From positions 507,026 to 571,025 of the forward strand of contig KZ111145.1 in assembly GCA_002077045.2 (NCBI GenBank): a stretch of 64,000 nt of DNA. Direction: 5' to 3'. The DNA comes from Rachicladosporium sp. CCFEE 5018. Its lineage: Eukaryota > Ascomycota > Dothideomycetes > Cladosporiales > Cladosporiaceae. Position numbers and translations under genes: made by a program. Under the pieces are notes generated by a model. The model did not search any database, had not been told where the DNA came from, and saw only the letters and a program-made list of their open reading frames with translations. Below are positions 38,921 through 50,434 of this stretch, one piece after another. Every line of letters starts with the position of its first letter. The first letter of the stretch is position 1.

Positions 38921-39644
38921 TAGTTGATGGCAGGGTGATGACAGGGGTTGACCCGTGGTAGAAAGAGTACTGCACTACAGCATTCACGCTCAACGAGACA
39001 TGTAGAGAAGGTGTTGATTCATCGCGCTGAGCGTGGCATGAAGTTGGTCACTCACCACAGTCCGATGCTGCCTCACGGTACTGTAAAGCGCACTGAGACG
39101 CCGCTGCTGTTTGTACTGTGCGAGTGGAGATGTGTCGAGCAAAGTGTACTGTGTGAACTCAGGTCTCAACACAGCTCTGGCAAAAGTATAATCTTCTCTC
39201 AAGCACGGCGCTCTCCCATGTCCCGTTGCACCGGCAGCATGGAAACAGCGAGCGTCCCAGTACTCATCTGCTGCTCAAAGCTTTTCTCTTTGTCACGTAT
39301 GTTGATCGCGCGAAACGCTTGAACATCGCCGTCTTACCACAGACAAGGGACGTGCTCATGCGAGTCCCGTTTAGGGTTACGGCACTTTGAGGCGGCACGA
39401 GGCTGAAACGGGGTGCAAGAACCCAATATTAGCGGGAAACGATATTCGGTTAATCGTACGTCAATTCATGCGGAATCTAGGGGTGCTGGCCAGACCCTCG
39501 ATGTTTCGCAAAAGCGAAGCGTGGCAAGATTGAAAGCAAAGACGTTTCCATGGCTTCGAGACAACGATGCACGGTCACTATCGTACATTGCTGATGGCTC
39601 CTCGACTCCACATATTACTTTAGTACCTCGTCGACACCACGCCA
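38921..39644. other. Right end of copy 1, no gene called
   Basis: About 720 bp up to the gap, nearly identical to 63248-63976. Short open frames without support. A lone TTTAGGGTTA is present but not a telomeric array. Confidence 0.45.
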
Positions 39645-39744
39645 NNNNNNNNNNNNNNNNNNNNNNNNNNNNNNNNNNNNNNNNNNNNNNNNNNNNNNNN
39701 NNNNNNNNNNNNNNNNNNNNNNNNNNNNNNNNNNNNNNNNNNNN
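39645..39744. other. Assembly gap (100 N)
   Basis: Exactly 100 N between the right end of copy 1 and the left end of copy 2 of the large duplicated segment. Confidence 0.99.
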
Positions 39745-39921
39745 TCAGTGGATATGTCACAAGTGAAAGCTGCTAACTCAAGCACGATTCTGCTGTGATC
39801 TACTTCTGGAGCATACATGACTGAATTGCAGACATGCAACATGACCGTCCCATCGTTTGGCCCAATGATCGATCGCAGCACCGACGCTTTTGGCCCTACC
39901 CCTCTTACTTGGCCATCGAAC

Positions 39922-40277
39922 TCAGCGATACCGACACTGAAAGCAGCTCGAGCAATCGCTGTACTGACAGCACTGATTACACGCCGACAGCGTGCGGCCA
40001 TACACCTCCTGGCACTGCCCACCACATTGTCCGCCCGGCGAGTTCGCAGCGTCCTTGTTGCGAGACGCACGGCAGTCTTTGCCGCAGTTGTACGTGCATG
40101 TCGCGTACGCAGCGGATGAAGGGTCGCAGGCACGCTTCGCTACAGAAGCAGACTCTTAGCGGGTGATGTTGCGGTTTTGGACAAATTGGAGGACTTACCG
40201 AGGAGAGGGCTGCCTGGTGTCTTGCCTGGCAGAGCGAAAGCTGTGCCGAGCAAAAGGAGGAGTATGAGGGAACGCAT
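39922..40277 (-). CDS. Secreted Kex2-processed 12-cysteine peptide, paralog B (copy 2)
   Basis: Complement(39922..40139, 40199..40277), 98 aa. Same structure as 12733-13088: 79-nt exon 1, 59-nt intron, 218-nt exon 2. The intron donor is canonical GTAAGT here, against GTCAGT in copy 1. The signal peptide and all residues after KR appear identical; the propeptide differs (GSPLL against ASPFL). The three exon-2 changes I noticed between the copies are silent, which suggests purifying selection on the mature peptide. Secreted; role unknown. Confidence 0.82.
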
Positions 40278-40900
40278 GGTCAATAGGTGAATTTGGGTGC
40301 TACGTGGTTAATTGACTGCGGTCTTGAGCCAACTTTGCGAGAGCTGCGTGAGCAAGCTGCCGAGTTCTCGCCTGTCTCTTATACGCATGTCAAACGCCTT
40401 GCACGACCAGTATCGTCGCTGTGCGCCCACGAAGCGAGCGATACATCTCGGAGTGCCAGCCTCCGCGATGCTGAGCGCCTCTTCGCCTGTCCAGGTACGA
40501 CGGCAGGTACTGTTACTCGATACTTCCACCACCTGACGTCTGCAAATACATGTACAAGGCGAAGCGAGCCTGCAGCTTCGCTTCGGCCCACTGCATTCAG
40601 ATTAGCGACACGCGATTAGTACCAACACAAGACGATGCAGGCAATCAACAACGCTTGGCGAGGTCGGCGGACTGGCGCCAAAGGTACATAAGCGCATATG
40701 AGTGGGCGGCTGATGAGGCAATGGTAGAAGTATTTCGTCCATGCAAAGCTACAATGCGAACCGACCCCCAAACTCCAGCCAGCATCATCGAAGCCAATGC
40801 TCTAAGCCAGAGCGCCCATACAAACTAGCGGACGCCTCCCCTCCCGTACCTCGCATCAGTCCTCACCTCTCCGGTCCCTCTCCCTTTCGTCTCCTTCTCT
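40278..40900. other. Intergenic region (peptide B promoter / CDC45 3' side), copy 2
   Basis: 623 bp, the same length as its counterpart 13089-13711. Contains the promoter palindrome at 40561-40584. Confidence 0.5.
40561..40584 (-). promoter_or_regulatory. Palindromic promoter element of peptide paralog B (copy 2)
   Basis: Arms GAAGCGA 40561-40567 and TCGCTTC 40578-40584, arm starts 17 bp apart, beginning 284 bp upstream of the ATG at 40277. The loop differs by one base from copy 1 (CCTGCA against CCCGCA) while the arms are unchanged. Confidence 0.45.
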
Positions 40901-43547
40901 CTACCCCACAACCCCCCTCAAACTCAACCCCTCCAAGAACCCGCCCAGATCCTCCCGCCTGACTTCAACAACAGAGTGCTCGAAACTGTCAATCCTAACC
41001 CTAGCCCCAGTCTCCTCGACGACACTCTGGAACGCGAGACCGAATTTATTGCTCCCATACCCTCTACTTTTCCGCCTCTGAACTTCCTTCTCATCAACCT
41101 CAGAATCAGATCCCGACTCGCCAGAACCAGAAGACGAAGCGGAGGACTCGGTGGCATCGGACTCGGATTGTGAGTGCGGGGACTCAGCGTCGCTGTCGAT
41201 CAAGCCGAGCGCTTCTTCGCGCTCTCGTTGGCGGGCTTTGCGGTCGCGGCGGTTGATCGCTCGCGCTGCTTTCGCGGTGGCTTTAGCCTCAGCCCGCTTC
41301 TTTTTCTTCTCTTCCCTCGCCTTGATCTCAGCTTTACTTCGCACGGATTTCCCACCCTGCGCTCCGCCTCCGAGGCCCACAACAACATAGACGACGCCGC
41401 GCTTCGTCGAGACAGGCTAGGACCAAGGCTTCGTCGCCCTCGCGTCCCTTGCGGCCTTTCTCGGCTTCTAGCACAGCGACGGCTTCAGACACCCAGGCTG
41501 CTAATTTGACGAGCGCGCCGGGGTGAGAGAAGAGCGCTGTATCCGGCCCATCCTTGACGACGCCCATGCGGAAGGAGCGGAGATGGCGGATTTGCTTCTT
41601 CGCTATCAGCGCTGAACCTGTGCGCAGGATCGCTCGCGCGAGGTGTTGCGCAGAGGGGATGTGTTTAAGCAATTTGTCCAGTCCTTCGGAAGTCGGGGAC
41701 AGCGCGTCGAAAGCAGCGTAGAAGCGCGTGGATGTCCAGTCTGGGTCTCCTGGCGCTGCGGTGGGTGCGCTGGAGTCTGTGTCGCTGTGAGGTGGTGTGG
41801 GCAGGGAGCGCACGCGGGAGGCGTAGCTTTGCTGCGGGACGTGCGAGGCTGTGTTCGTTGCTTGGACGAGATGCGGATCAGCGCCTACTTCCAGAATCGC
41901 GGAAGCTATGGTCGCGACGTCCACGGCGGAGAGCGTGGCTTTCCAGCCCCAGCTGCGGACGAAGCCCCAGCCTTCTAGGCCGCGTCGGCCATTCTCGCCA
42001 GGCACGAGGTGATCGAGATTGTATTGCGGGGCGAACTTAAGGATTCGTTCGCGGAGGGACTGCTTGAGAGACATGTCCATGTGGATGTAGCCTTTGCCTG
42101 CCTCTTGCAGGGACACACCCATCTTGGCGAGCAGCTTGTGTAAGCGCTTGCGACCTGCGTCCGACCAGATGTGAAGGCGGGTGCTGAGATAGGGAGAGTG
42201 CAGCATGCTGTCGTAGAGACTCCAATGTCGGATGAGGAGGAAGCGTGGCTCGGGTGAGAGGCGGATCGAGGTGTCTGTGGGACTTCGCGCCTTCGTCTGT
42301 ATTACGCCGTACTGGCTCTGACTTCGTCGGATCTCGTCCTCGGGTACTGGATTCAAGCGGCGGACTTCGTCCTGGAGGACTTCGCGGATTTGCTCCGACT
42401 TGTCCAGGACACGTTTGCCAGCTTCGTTGCGTCTTCGTTTCGTGCGCGCAAAGGGTGAGAGATCCACAGAGGAGATACCCACGATCGCTGACCATAACAT
42501 TTCGTTGTCTTCTCGGCCGAGCTCGGAGGCAAGGGAGTACATCATGCTTGATATGGGCTCCGAATTCGATGTGCCAAGTGTATAGTAGGCCTCTAGTGTC
42601 GCTTCGTGCTTCCGCCGTAGCTTCAGCAGTTTTCGCCGTAATGATCGAGCTGATGGCGCTCGCGGAGGTGACGATGGTATGACTGCACCAGGTGCTCGAG
42701 GCTGTGAGCTTGACGGCGTTTCTGCTTGACCAGATTGAGGACTGCCACCAGGAGATGAGGGTATTGGCGTGCTCGAGTTGCTGCGCCTTCGTCTTCGAGG
42801 TCGTTCCTCATCATCACTGCCATCAGTACCTTCGTCATCCGAATCTCGACTCGATATCTTCCGCTTCCGGCTCTGCGAGCTACTCGGCTCCTCGTCATCC
42901 ACTTCGTCCCCGCTGTTCTCGCCCTCCATGATCAGATCCTCTTCGGTGATTTCAGGCATGTCCTGCAGCGCCATGAATGCATCCCTCTCCGCTGTGAGCT
43001 CACTCTCGATCTCCCCGTCGTCCCAGACGATGACTCCGCCCTTCCCTGGCCCGTAAGCTGGCATCACTCGTCCCTGTTCCACACCGTGCCTCCTCATGAC
43101 CGCCGTCCCATCCTCGCCCTGCTGTACCGCAGTACTGCTGCCAAACACGTTACCCAGATTCCATGGTCTCCTCGCATCAATGACCCAGACCTCCACGCCA
43201 TGCTCACCCATATCCACCTCCCCATCCGCCCCATCAAGACCCAGCACCTCTTCTAGATCTACTAGCCCTCCAGCGCCTATGCATACCACCACCCCGCCCT
43301 CACCTCCTCGCTGTCGCGTCAAAGGTAGTGCGAATTTCTGGCCGGCGCTTTGCAGCTCTGAGTAGCCTGCTACGGGCTCGATGTGGTACTGGATGTAGTC
43401 GCGTCGGAGGAGGGATGTCAGGATTCTGGTCGCGCAGAGGGCATCTACGCCGAGGGATGTGAGGATTATGAGAGGAGGGCTGAGGGCGTGAGTGATCTTG
43501 ACGAGGTGGGTGTAGAGTTGTGAGAGCTGGCCGCGGGGGAGGTACAT
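40901..43547 (-). pseudogene. CDC45: CDC45, frameshifted homeolog (copy 2)
   Basis: Homologous to the intact 881-codon gene at 13712, but one base longer (2647 nt). The extra base lies at about 41391-41405, where GACGACGCCGCGCTTC replaces GACGCCGCGCGCTTC. The frame from ATG 43547 runs 737 codons with a wrong tail (LCCCGPRRRSAG) to a stop at 41334. The C-terminal ~155 residues, including GYGSNKFGLAFQSVVEETGA, remain open in the next frame to 40901. The truncated product would lack the conserved C-terminus. A sequencing or assembly error is the main alternative because the rest of the gene shows no decay. Confidence 0.8.
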
Positions 43548-43962
43548 CTCGATCTTGTCGACCTAGACAACGTGGCTATCGGAGTGCTCGATCTTCGCTG
43601 CATCGGCGTCTTCGTCTCGTCCTGAGCTTTCTACAGATGTACGCGATACTGACGCGTAGGAAGTGATCTTGCTCTCAATGCGTTGTTCCAAGAGCCCAGG
43701 GCTATGCAAGAAGCAGACTCGTAAGTGCGATTGGCATCTAGTCAGGCCAGTAACGAGGAGGAAGGGACAGGGTATAGGGCAATGTTATATCGCTGCGGAC
43801 ACAATGCCATACAAATGTCGAAGTGGTGGTGCACGCGCCGCGACGCGCCAGATCGAGATCGAGCAGCCGCCCCACGTCACTCGCAAAACACCTCCAATGC
43901 AAGACACCGAACCGTTCCTCCTCTCGTATGTGTACTTGTATAGTGCCCTGACGAAGGACTTA
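43548..43962. other. Intergenic region between CDC45 start and hydantoinase 3' end (copy 2)
   Basis: 415 bp, slightly longer than the counterpart 16358-16749 because of short insertions. Nothing specific recognised. Confidence 0.4.
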
Positions 43963-45474
43963 TCATCGCCAATACTCCCGCTCATCTCCAAGCATCCCTC
44001 TCGGCACATTGCCAGTCCTTCCCATCACCACCTCACCCCTTCCCCGCTTCAGGAATTCTCCACCGCTCTTCTTCCCGACGACACCCCCTCCATCATCACT
44101 CCACACGACCTCGCCCCTCAGGATCGTCCACCTCGGCCAATTACCTACCTCAACTCCCTCAAAGGGAGTATAGTCCATATCATGATGCATGCTGCCCTGC
44201 TCGATGACCCTCTTTCCCTCGCTCCCTGGATACCAAACAACAAGATCCGCGTCAAAGCCCGGCGCAATGCTGCCTTTCCGCCCACTTAATCCATACAGCT
44301 TCGCCGCATTACTGGCAGTGAGCTGCACGAACCTTGGCAGACTGAGTCTTGCCTCACTCGCCGGCAGACACGCCTCCGTCTGCCCAAATAACAACGCCAT
44401 TCGCGTCTCCACGCCAGGCAACCCATTAGGAATCCTCGAGAACCGCGGAATCCCATCCACCAACCCCAGCTTCTTACCCCCGGGATGATCATACTTACTC
44501 GGCGCGTGATCCGAGCTCCACGTAGTAAACGTTCCGTTCGCCACGCCCCTCCACAGACCCTCCAAATCCTCCTTACGATGCCTCAGCGGCGGCGAGCAGA
44601 CGTGCTTAGCACCGGAGAAATGATCATGCTCCTTTCCTTTGATCTCTTCACTTAGCAGAAAGAGGTAATGCGGACACGTCTCCGCGTGCACTGGCAGCAG
44701 CCTCCCCTGCGCTTCTCGGACGTGGTTCACGGCCACCTCAGAGCTCATGTGCACGATCAGGATCGGCGCGTCTGCTAGCTCCGCTAGGCTGATGGCGCGA
44801 TAGCTCGCTTCGTCTTCCGCTATGCGCGGCCGGGCGAGGGCATGAAAGTAAGGCTCAGTGTTCCCCTTCCTTTCCAATCCCTCAAGAATGAAAGAAATCA
44901 TATCATGGCTCTCTGCATGGATCATGGTCGTCATTCCCAGCTCTCTGCACTTGAATAGAATCTCCAGCACCCCTCGATCGGGGACACGCATATGCTCGTA
45001 AGTCATGTATAACTTTACGCTCGTCACGCCCTGCTCGAACAGCCATGCAAACTCCGAGTCGAGGATCCTGGCTGTTGGGTTAGTAACGATGCAGTGGATG
45101 CCGTAGTCCACATAACTCTGCCCGTCCGCTAGTTTCAGATACTCCTCCACGACCGGCACCAGGCTTTGATCCCCGCGTTCCTGCGAGGCGAAGGCGATCA
45201 CTGTTGTCGTCCCGCCGGCTACTGCGGAGCGAGTGCCAGACTCCCACCCATCGCCCGTAGGAGAGTTCTTCTGCGCGAGGTGGACGTGCGAGTCGATGCC
45301 ACCAGGCGTGATGTAGGCTCCTTGGGCGTCGATAACCTTGGTAGAAGCGTTTCGAGGAAGTGACAGGCCGAGCGAGCTGATCTTTCCGCCAGAGATGCCG
45401 ATTTCAGTACCGGCCGGCAGGATATCGGAGGCGGTTACGATGAGGCCGTTTGTAAGGATGGTGTCGAAAGCCAT
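43963..45474 (-). CDS. Dihydropyrimidinase / D-hydantoinase (copy 2)
   Basis: 503 aa, same length as the gene at 16750 with 16 substitutions by eye, clustered around residues 103-145 (GDQSLVPVVEEYLKL, NPTARILDSEFAWLFEQGV). All six metal-site residues (H63, H65, K154, H186, H242, D322) are unchanged, so both copies should be active. It is divergent from the carbamoylase at 46114, as in copy 1. Confidence 0.9.
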   Translation of the reverse strand: MAFDTILTNGLIVTASDILPAGTEIGISGGKISSLGLSLPRNASTKVIDAQGAYITPGGIDSHVHLAQKNSPTGDGWESGTRSAVAGGTTTVIAFASQERGDQSLVPVVEEYLKLADGQSYVDYGIHCIVTNPTARILDSEFAWLFEQGVTSVKLYMTYEHMRVPDRGVLEILFKCRELGMTTMIHAESHDMISFILEGLERKGNTEPYFHALARPRIAEDEASYRAISLAELADAPILIVHMSSEVAVNHVREAQGRLLPVHAETCPHYLFLLSEEIKGKEHDHFSGAKHVCSPPLRHRKEDLEGLWRGVANGTFTTWSSDHAPSKYDHPGGKKLGLVDGIPRFSRIPNGLPGVETRMALLFGQTEACLPASEARLSLPRFVQLTASNAAKLYGLSGRKGSIAPGFDADLVVWYPGSEGKRVIEQGSMHHDMDYTPFEGVEVGNWPRWTILRGEVVWSDDGGGVVGKKSGGEFLKRGRGEVVMGRTGNVPRGMLGDEREYWR

Positions 45475-46113
45475 CCTCGCGGAGTTGATCCCAACGAGAC
45501 AGTGTCGAGTCGTAGCAGGGCTACCTTGCAGCGAGACCTTCAGATAATTGATATAAATAGCTGCGCTCAGTGTCTCAATCCACTGCTATGAGATCTCATC
45601 TACATGTGTTGTTCCTACATTTCTTCATCTTAGTCCTACCCTGTGTTTCGCGGACCTGGCGGACAGACTTACAGTGAGCTCAACTTCAATGCCGTTGATG
45701 TGCAGCCTATGTCTGCGGCGATTACTACCCTAGTCCTATCCTCTTGCTCCGCGAACATCTATTTGATCATCTGCCAGAACTCTATGATGTACTGTCGGAC
45801 GCTGCGATCAATTTGCATGTATCAATGATAGCTAGATGCAGCGACGTCGGCCGAGTCGATCCTCGCCGAGCAATGCAGCACCTGCGATAAGAAGACTAGC
45901 CCGACCATCCTGCGAGCTCCAAGCATTTCTCTATCGTAGACTCTCCACAGCTACTGATATGCACAGTCTTAGGTAAGAGACTCTGTGGACTTACATTCGT
46001 AGTACCCGCAAGGTAGCAGTAAGTACGTTCATAACCGTTTCTTTGTCGACTTCACTTCACGGGCGTCAGGATCAAGAGCAAGCAGAGCTACTCAGCACTC
46101 GCTCCAGTCCACT
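45475..46113. promoter_or_regulatory. Shared divergent promoter of hydantoinase and carbamoylase (copy 2)
   Basis: 639 bp. Conserved HGATAR sites: TGATAG 45826-45831, CGATAAG 45885-45891, CTATCG 45931-45936. The two sites nearest the carbamoylase in copy 1 are absent here. TATA-like TATAAATA at 45552-45559. Confidence 0.45.
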
Positions 46114-47154
46114 ATGTCACGCAAGATCCGCGTAGCCGCAGCCCAAGTCGGCGCCGTCCACAAGGATGCCATCAAGGCCGAGACAGTCAAGCGTCTCATT
46201 ACACTACTCCAAGAAGCAGCTACGCACCAGATACAGCTCGTCGTCTTTCCCGAAGCAACACTCACGACGTTCTTTCCTCGACACCTCTTCACCTCCCAAG
46301 AAGAACTAGACACCTACTTCGAGCACGGCGCCGACATCTCCCAATCCCCAGACGTCAAGCCGCTGTTCCTAGAAGCCGATAAGCTAGGCATAGACTTCGT
46401 GCTCGGCTACGCTGAGCGAACGCCAGAAGGCATTGGCTACAATACCTGCGTCTACTACTCTGCCAGCTCGAAGAAAGTGATCAGCAAATACCGCAAAATC
46501 CACCTCCCCGGCACGGTCGAACCCTTCGCAGATCCCGAAGCCGTAAACCAGCTGGAGAAACGGTACTTCACCCCCGGCGACCTGGGCTTCCGCGCGTTCC
46601 GCGCACCGGGACTAGTCTCAGACGCCTTCAAGAAAGCCGATGTCAAGGAAGGAGAGACTACTGTAGGTAAAGGCGACCCCATCCTCGGCATGATGATCTG
46701 CAACGACCGGCGCTGGCCCGAAGCCTGGCGCACCTACGCCCTACAAGGCGCGGAGCTCTTGGTCTTCGGCTACAATACCGGCGGCAACATGGCGCATCTC
46801 TGGGGTTCTAAACCCATGAGTCCCGAAGCAGCGCAGAAGGAAGCGCTTTTCCACAGTCGGCTGGTGCAGCAAGCGAACAGCTACATGAACGCTTGCTTTT
46901 CGATCTCAGCCGCGAGGTGCGGGCTAGATGACGGGAAGTACGATTTGATTGGCGGGAGTAGTATTTGTAGTCCGGAGGGACATGTGGTTGCTGAGGCTAA
47001 GGGGACAGGGGATGAGCTTGTGTGGGCGGAGGTGGATTTGGGGGAGTGCAGGCAGGGGAAGGAGAAGACGTTTGATTTTGGGAGGCATAGGAGGGTGGAG
47101 GCTTATGGGCTGATTGTTGAGAGGACTGGGGCGGAGGAGGTGGAGTTGTTGTAG
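46114..47154 (+). CDS. N-carbamoyl-D-amino-acid hydrolase (copy 2)
   Basis: 346 aa, nine substitutions against the gene at 18913 by eye (for example HKDAIKAE, LFLEADK, DAFKK, CFSISAARCG). The catalytic E47, K128 and C196, the ICNDRRWPEAW block and the 24-residue insert before it are conserved. Should be functional and paired with the hydantoinase at 43963. Confidence 0.9.
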   Translation: MSRKIRVAAAQVGAVHKDAIKAETVKRLITLLQEAATHQIQLVVFPEATLTTFFPRHLFTSQEELDTYFEHGADISQSPDVKPLFLEADKLGIDFVLGYAERTPEGIGYNTCVYYSASSKKVISKYRKIHLPGTVEPFADPEAVNQLEKRYFTPGDLGFRAFRAPGLVSDAFKKADVKEGETTVGKGDPILGMMICNDRRWPEAWRTYALQGAELLVFGYNTGGNMAHLWGSKPMSPEAAQKEALFHSRLVQQANSYMNACFSISAARCGLDDGKYDLIGGSSICSPEGHVVAEAKGTGDELVWAEVDLGECRQGKEKTFDFGRHRRVEAYGLIVERTGAEEVELL

Positions 47155-48824
47155 AGGAAAGGGTAGAGCGGAGGTTATGAAGTCGTGGTACTTGGCCTTG
47201 GAGCTTCTGTAATGGTCTACATGTTGTTAGAGTTTAAAGAGAGACGCATTGAAGGTCACAAGGACATCCATAACAAGTCTCTTTTGTAGACTCGAGTTCT
47301 ACGCCGCCTCCTTACGCCTGTTCACAACGTCAATTGGCCTGGGTTTGTACGTGTGGGTGGCGCGCTTCAAGGACATGTTGCATATACGGACGACCTTTGT
47401 CCAGCTTCCGTTGCACAAGGACCGGTGTTCCGAGTCCTCAATGCAGCACATGTTAAAGACGCTCGTTGGCCTTGTCTAGTCCGGAGCGGTGCTCGCGCGT
47501 GACAGCATCGTAGCGTGTAGCCTGTACGGATGAACGTCGAGAGAACACCGATGGCGATGGTCGTTCTTTTAGCCTGACATCAAGGCATATAGTCGAAGTC
47601 TAGACCGTGGCAGTAGACACTGCACGTGGTCTACATGTATTTGAAACGCGAGTCGAGGTCAGTTGCGCTGCTTGGCGTGGAGGTGAAGAGGGCGGTCAAG
47701 TAGATGTCTGCTTGGCGTGTCATGTAGATGCTACAGATCACGAGCGACTGGTCTGCTGCCCGGCCGGCTGAGATCCGCACAGTGCATGTAGATGTACACC
47801 GGGGAGAGGACTTTGCAGAAAACAGACGCACTCAAATCGTGCTACCCCTGCGCAGATCTGCCGCGCTCACTCTGCCTTCCCGATTACCTGCCGGCGCCGA
47901 AGTGTCCACGCAATCCGGGGTAGCCGACAAACTCATTCTTCTTCAGGCCAGTACAAGACGCAGTAAGGTGTTTCTTCGGCCGCAAGGCGCGCAGTCCGCC
48001 AACATTCGATCGAGATTCGGTTTTCGTCGTGCGCCACTTTCTCCGCAGAATTGCCAACTCGGTCCTTCGACAGAGAGATTGCCGCGTTAAATTGCGGTCC
48101 GGCTCCGTTCGTTTGGATCGGGCGCTCTCCGCGCGGACACACAGCGGCGTGACAAACGCCAGATGACCTGTCTAGTAGCTTTTCCCTCAGCACTAAGCGC
48201 TTTCACTGTCATCCAGACCAGACTCTCGCAGGCACAGTAGCATTTTGCCAGACCAGCTGGTCAGCCGGCTCCACGTGCCTAGTCATCGCATCTCTCTTTG
48301 CCAACCCATATCAGCGGTCTGTCGGTCCAACTGCCCTGCATGCCGCGCCATTACGCCACAACCTATCAAGCTTCCCGAAAGAAAGTTCTTCTATGCAGTA
48401 GTGTCTTGATCTAGTGGGCAATCACATGTCGGTTGCGTGCTTGTGTGGGCGTGCTTGCTCCGAGGGAGCATGTGTTCATGTGGTCGATGCTGCGCATATG
48501 GGTGGGTTATTAGTGGAGGTATACATTTCGTCGTTACTTCGCTGTCATCTGTTTGAAGGTATTACTTGCGAACACGACGCTACTATGAGCGTACAGTCAG
48601 CTTTTTTGCCTTCACTGCTGCGGCGGAGTGTTTGGATAAGATGAGGGGTTGAGACCTGTTTGATGTGCTTCTGCGGGTTTGCGCGGTGATCGTCGTAGTG
48701 TAGAACGGAGACTGTTTGTCAAAGTGACGAGGGGCAAGAACGACGAGGGGGTATATTGACCGCCACATCACTATCCACTACTCGAGAAGGAGAACACTTC
48801 TGGACCGCGATCGCAATCACCGCC
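47155..48824. other. 1.67-kb gene-poor region (copy 2)
   Basis: Collinear with 19954-21620. The 147-codon frame of copy 1 ends early here because CGTGAG became CGTTAA. No gene called. Confidence 0.5.
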
Positions 48825-49754
48825 ATGCCTAAGATGCCCTTCACCATCACGCCAGAGGATGCTGAGAGCCTCTCACAGTCCGACGGCTTCACCATACTTA
48901 GCGACCATCTGGCTGAGCATCTCGACTCCAGGTTTTGTCCTGATCATGACTGCAACAGTGACGAAGAGACTGCTTCCTGGATCACGGCCCGCGACATCCT
49001 GCACGCCCTCCTGGTACCCGTAGCAGAGCTCTTCGATAAGGCGCAGTACGTCGCTGAGGTCGCCACTCACGCCGAGAAGATCGAAGATCTGGAGTACGCC
49101 TACACTGGCGAAGCCCGCGGTGCATTTCTATGGCTCTCGTGTTTTCTCGAACAAGAACGTGCTTGGACCTTCACTCAGGGGTGTCCAGCATGCGTGGTCA
49201 GTCATTCACTGGACTCCGAGTTCACAATTCGCCTACTCTACTCCGCCTGCCTACTAAGTGATGTACACTACCCATTCACTCTGGAAGGACCCAAACTTCC
49301 CAGCTTCATGTTCTTCCTCGAAAGCCTGCAGACAGCACTTTCAGAAGACTCGCTCTGGGGTCCTGACTTCTTCGATCGCATGACCCCCAAAGCAATTCAA
49401 ACCCGCGACGGCATCGAAGACCTCATTCACCAAAGCCTTCAAATCGACGCCATGCTCTCTGCGCCTCCCTCGCCAACACCTCCCTCTAGCGGAGAGAGCT
49501 CCGCGCAGGTCTCCCCAATGCTATTACCCATGGGCACCTCACCCGGCATGAAGATCAAACGCAGCAAGATGGCACGGCGGCAACTCCGGCTCAAAGCTGA
49601 AGAAGAGCAGTGGGTCGAGCAAATGCTGCTGCAGGCCTGGGAGAAACTGGATCCCGCCGCAGCCGACACGCTGCCAAGTACGGACCAGAATCTAGATGCG
49701 ATCGTCAAGACGTTGCCGATGGTGTCGGTGAGCGAGGTATTGCATGATAAGTGA
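48825..49754 (+). CDS. Conserved protein of unknown function, 309 aa (copy 2)
   Basis: ATG at 48825. Same length as the protein at 21621 with about 14 substitutions and no gaps. The Cys/His clusters become CPDHDCNSDE and CPACVVSH, so all Cys and His there are kept. The Pro/Ser linker and basic C-terminal helix are conserved. No family recognised. Confidence 0.7.
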   Translation: MPKMPFTITPEDAESLSQSDGFTILSDHLAEHLDSRFCPDHDCNSDEETASWITARDILHALLVPVAELFDKAQYVAEVATHAEKIEDLEYAYTGEARGAFLWLSCFLEQERAWTFTQGCPACVVSHSLDSEFTIRLLYSACLLSDVHYPFTLEGPKLPSFMFFLESLQTALSEDSLWGPDFFDRMTPKAIQTRDGIEDLIHQSLQIDAMLSAPPSPTPPSSGESSAQVSPMLLPMGTSPGMKIKRSKMARRQLRLKAEEEQWVEQMLLQAWEKLDPAAADTLPSTDQNLDAIVKTLPMVSVSEVLHDK

Positions 49755-50434
49755 GCACGCGGTCAATGAGACTAAGAGGGATTGGCTCGCGTACATTGCT
49801 ACGATGAGAAAGAAACAACAACGATGACAGGCGAGGTTCTGTCATGAGGTCGTACTGCACATTTGATCTGCAGTCCAAATGTAAAGTATCCCGCGTGGGA
49901 TTTTGACGCCCACGCTGGGATTTGCAGGTCATGTGCAGAACACAGGCGACTCTGCAGGACGACACGAGGCGATCTGCGGAGATGCAGGTGGTGTTGGCAA
50001 TGGAGATGGTGGAGATGTTCGTGTTTCTGCCTATGAGGCGGATGATCGGGCCGTGGTATGGAGAAGCATGTTTCAAGGCGTTGGTAGAGCGGTGGAGCTG
50101 CATATTCTGGATGCAGTGGATATACCCCCGGTGGACAGGACGGTTCGTACATAGCATGCAGCAGCAAAGTATCCAATTGAGATGCCAGACTTGCTTCAAA
50201 TTTATAGGCGTAGTCAGAACAGACTTCCATAGATTGTGAAACGAACATGGGAAGTCGATCGTTCTTGCCAATGCGGTCGGTGCTGATTTGCTCACTTCTT
50301 CCTCACGCTACGTTCCGTACGAACCTAAGTGCAATCAAAGACACCCAAGACCTCACCTCTAACGGTAAGCTTACGACTTTATCACACTATATCGTTCGGA
50401 TGATGCCGAAGTGCAAGTATCTCGACGATAGTCC
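49755..50434. other. Intergenic region before PIG-H (copy 2)
   Basis: 680 bp, collinear with 22551-23231 but with several indels. No gene called. Confidence 0.45.

Larger units (their letters stand above)
12556..39644 (+). repeat. Large duplicated segment, copy 1 (27.1 kb, ends at gap)
   Basis: The whole segment recurs at 39745-63976 in the same orientation with every gene in the same order. Examples of differences counted by eye: hydantoinase 16 of 503 residues, carbamoylase 9 of 346, the unknown 309-aa protein 14. Copy 1 is longer mainly because of a 2.86-kb insertion near 30780-33635. Its right end is cut by the N gap, and copy 2 starts at the gap, so both recognised ends are contig ends and not biological breakpoints. 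Confidence 0.95.

Noticed and set aside
39371..39382. TTTAGGGTTA as a telomere-like signal
   Set aside because: Only one and a half units, present identically inside copy 2; not an array.
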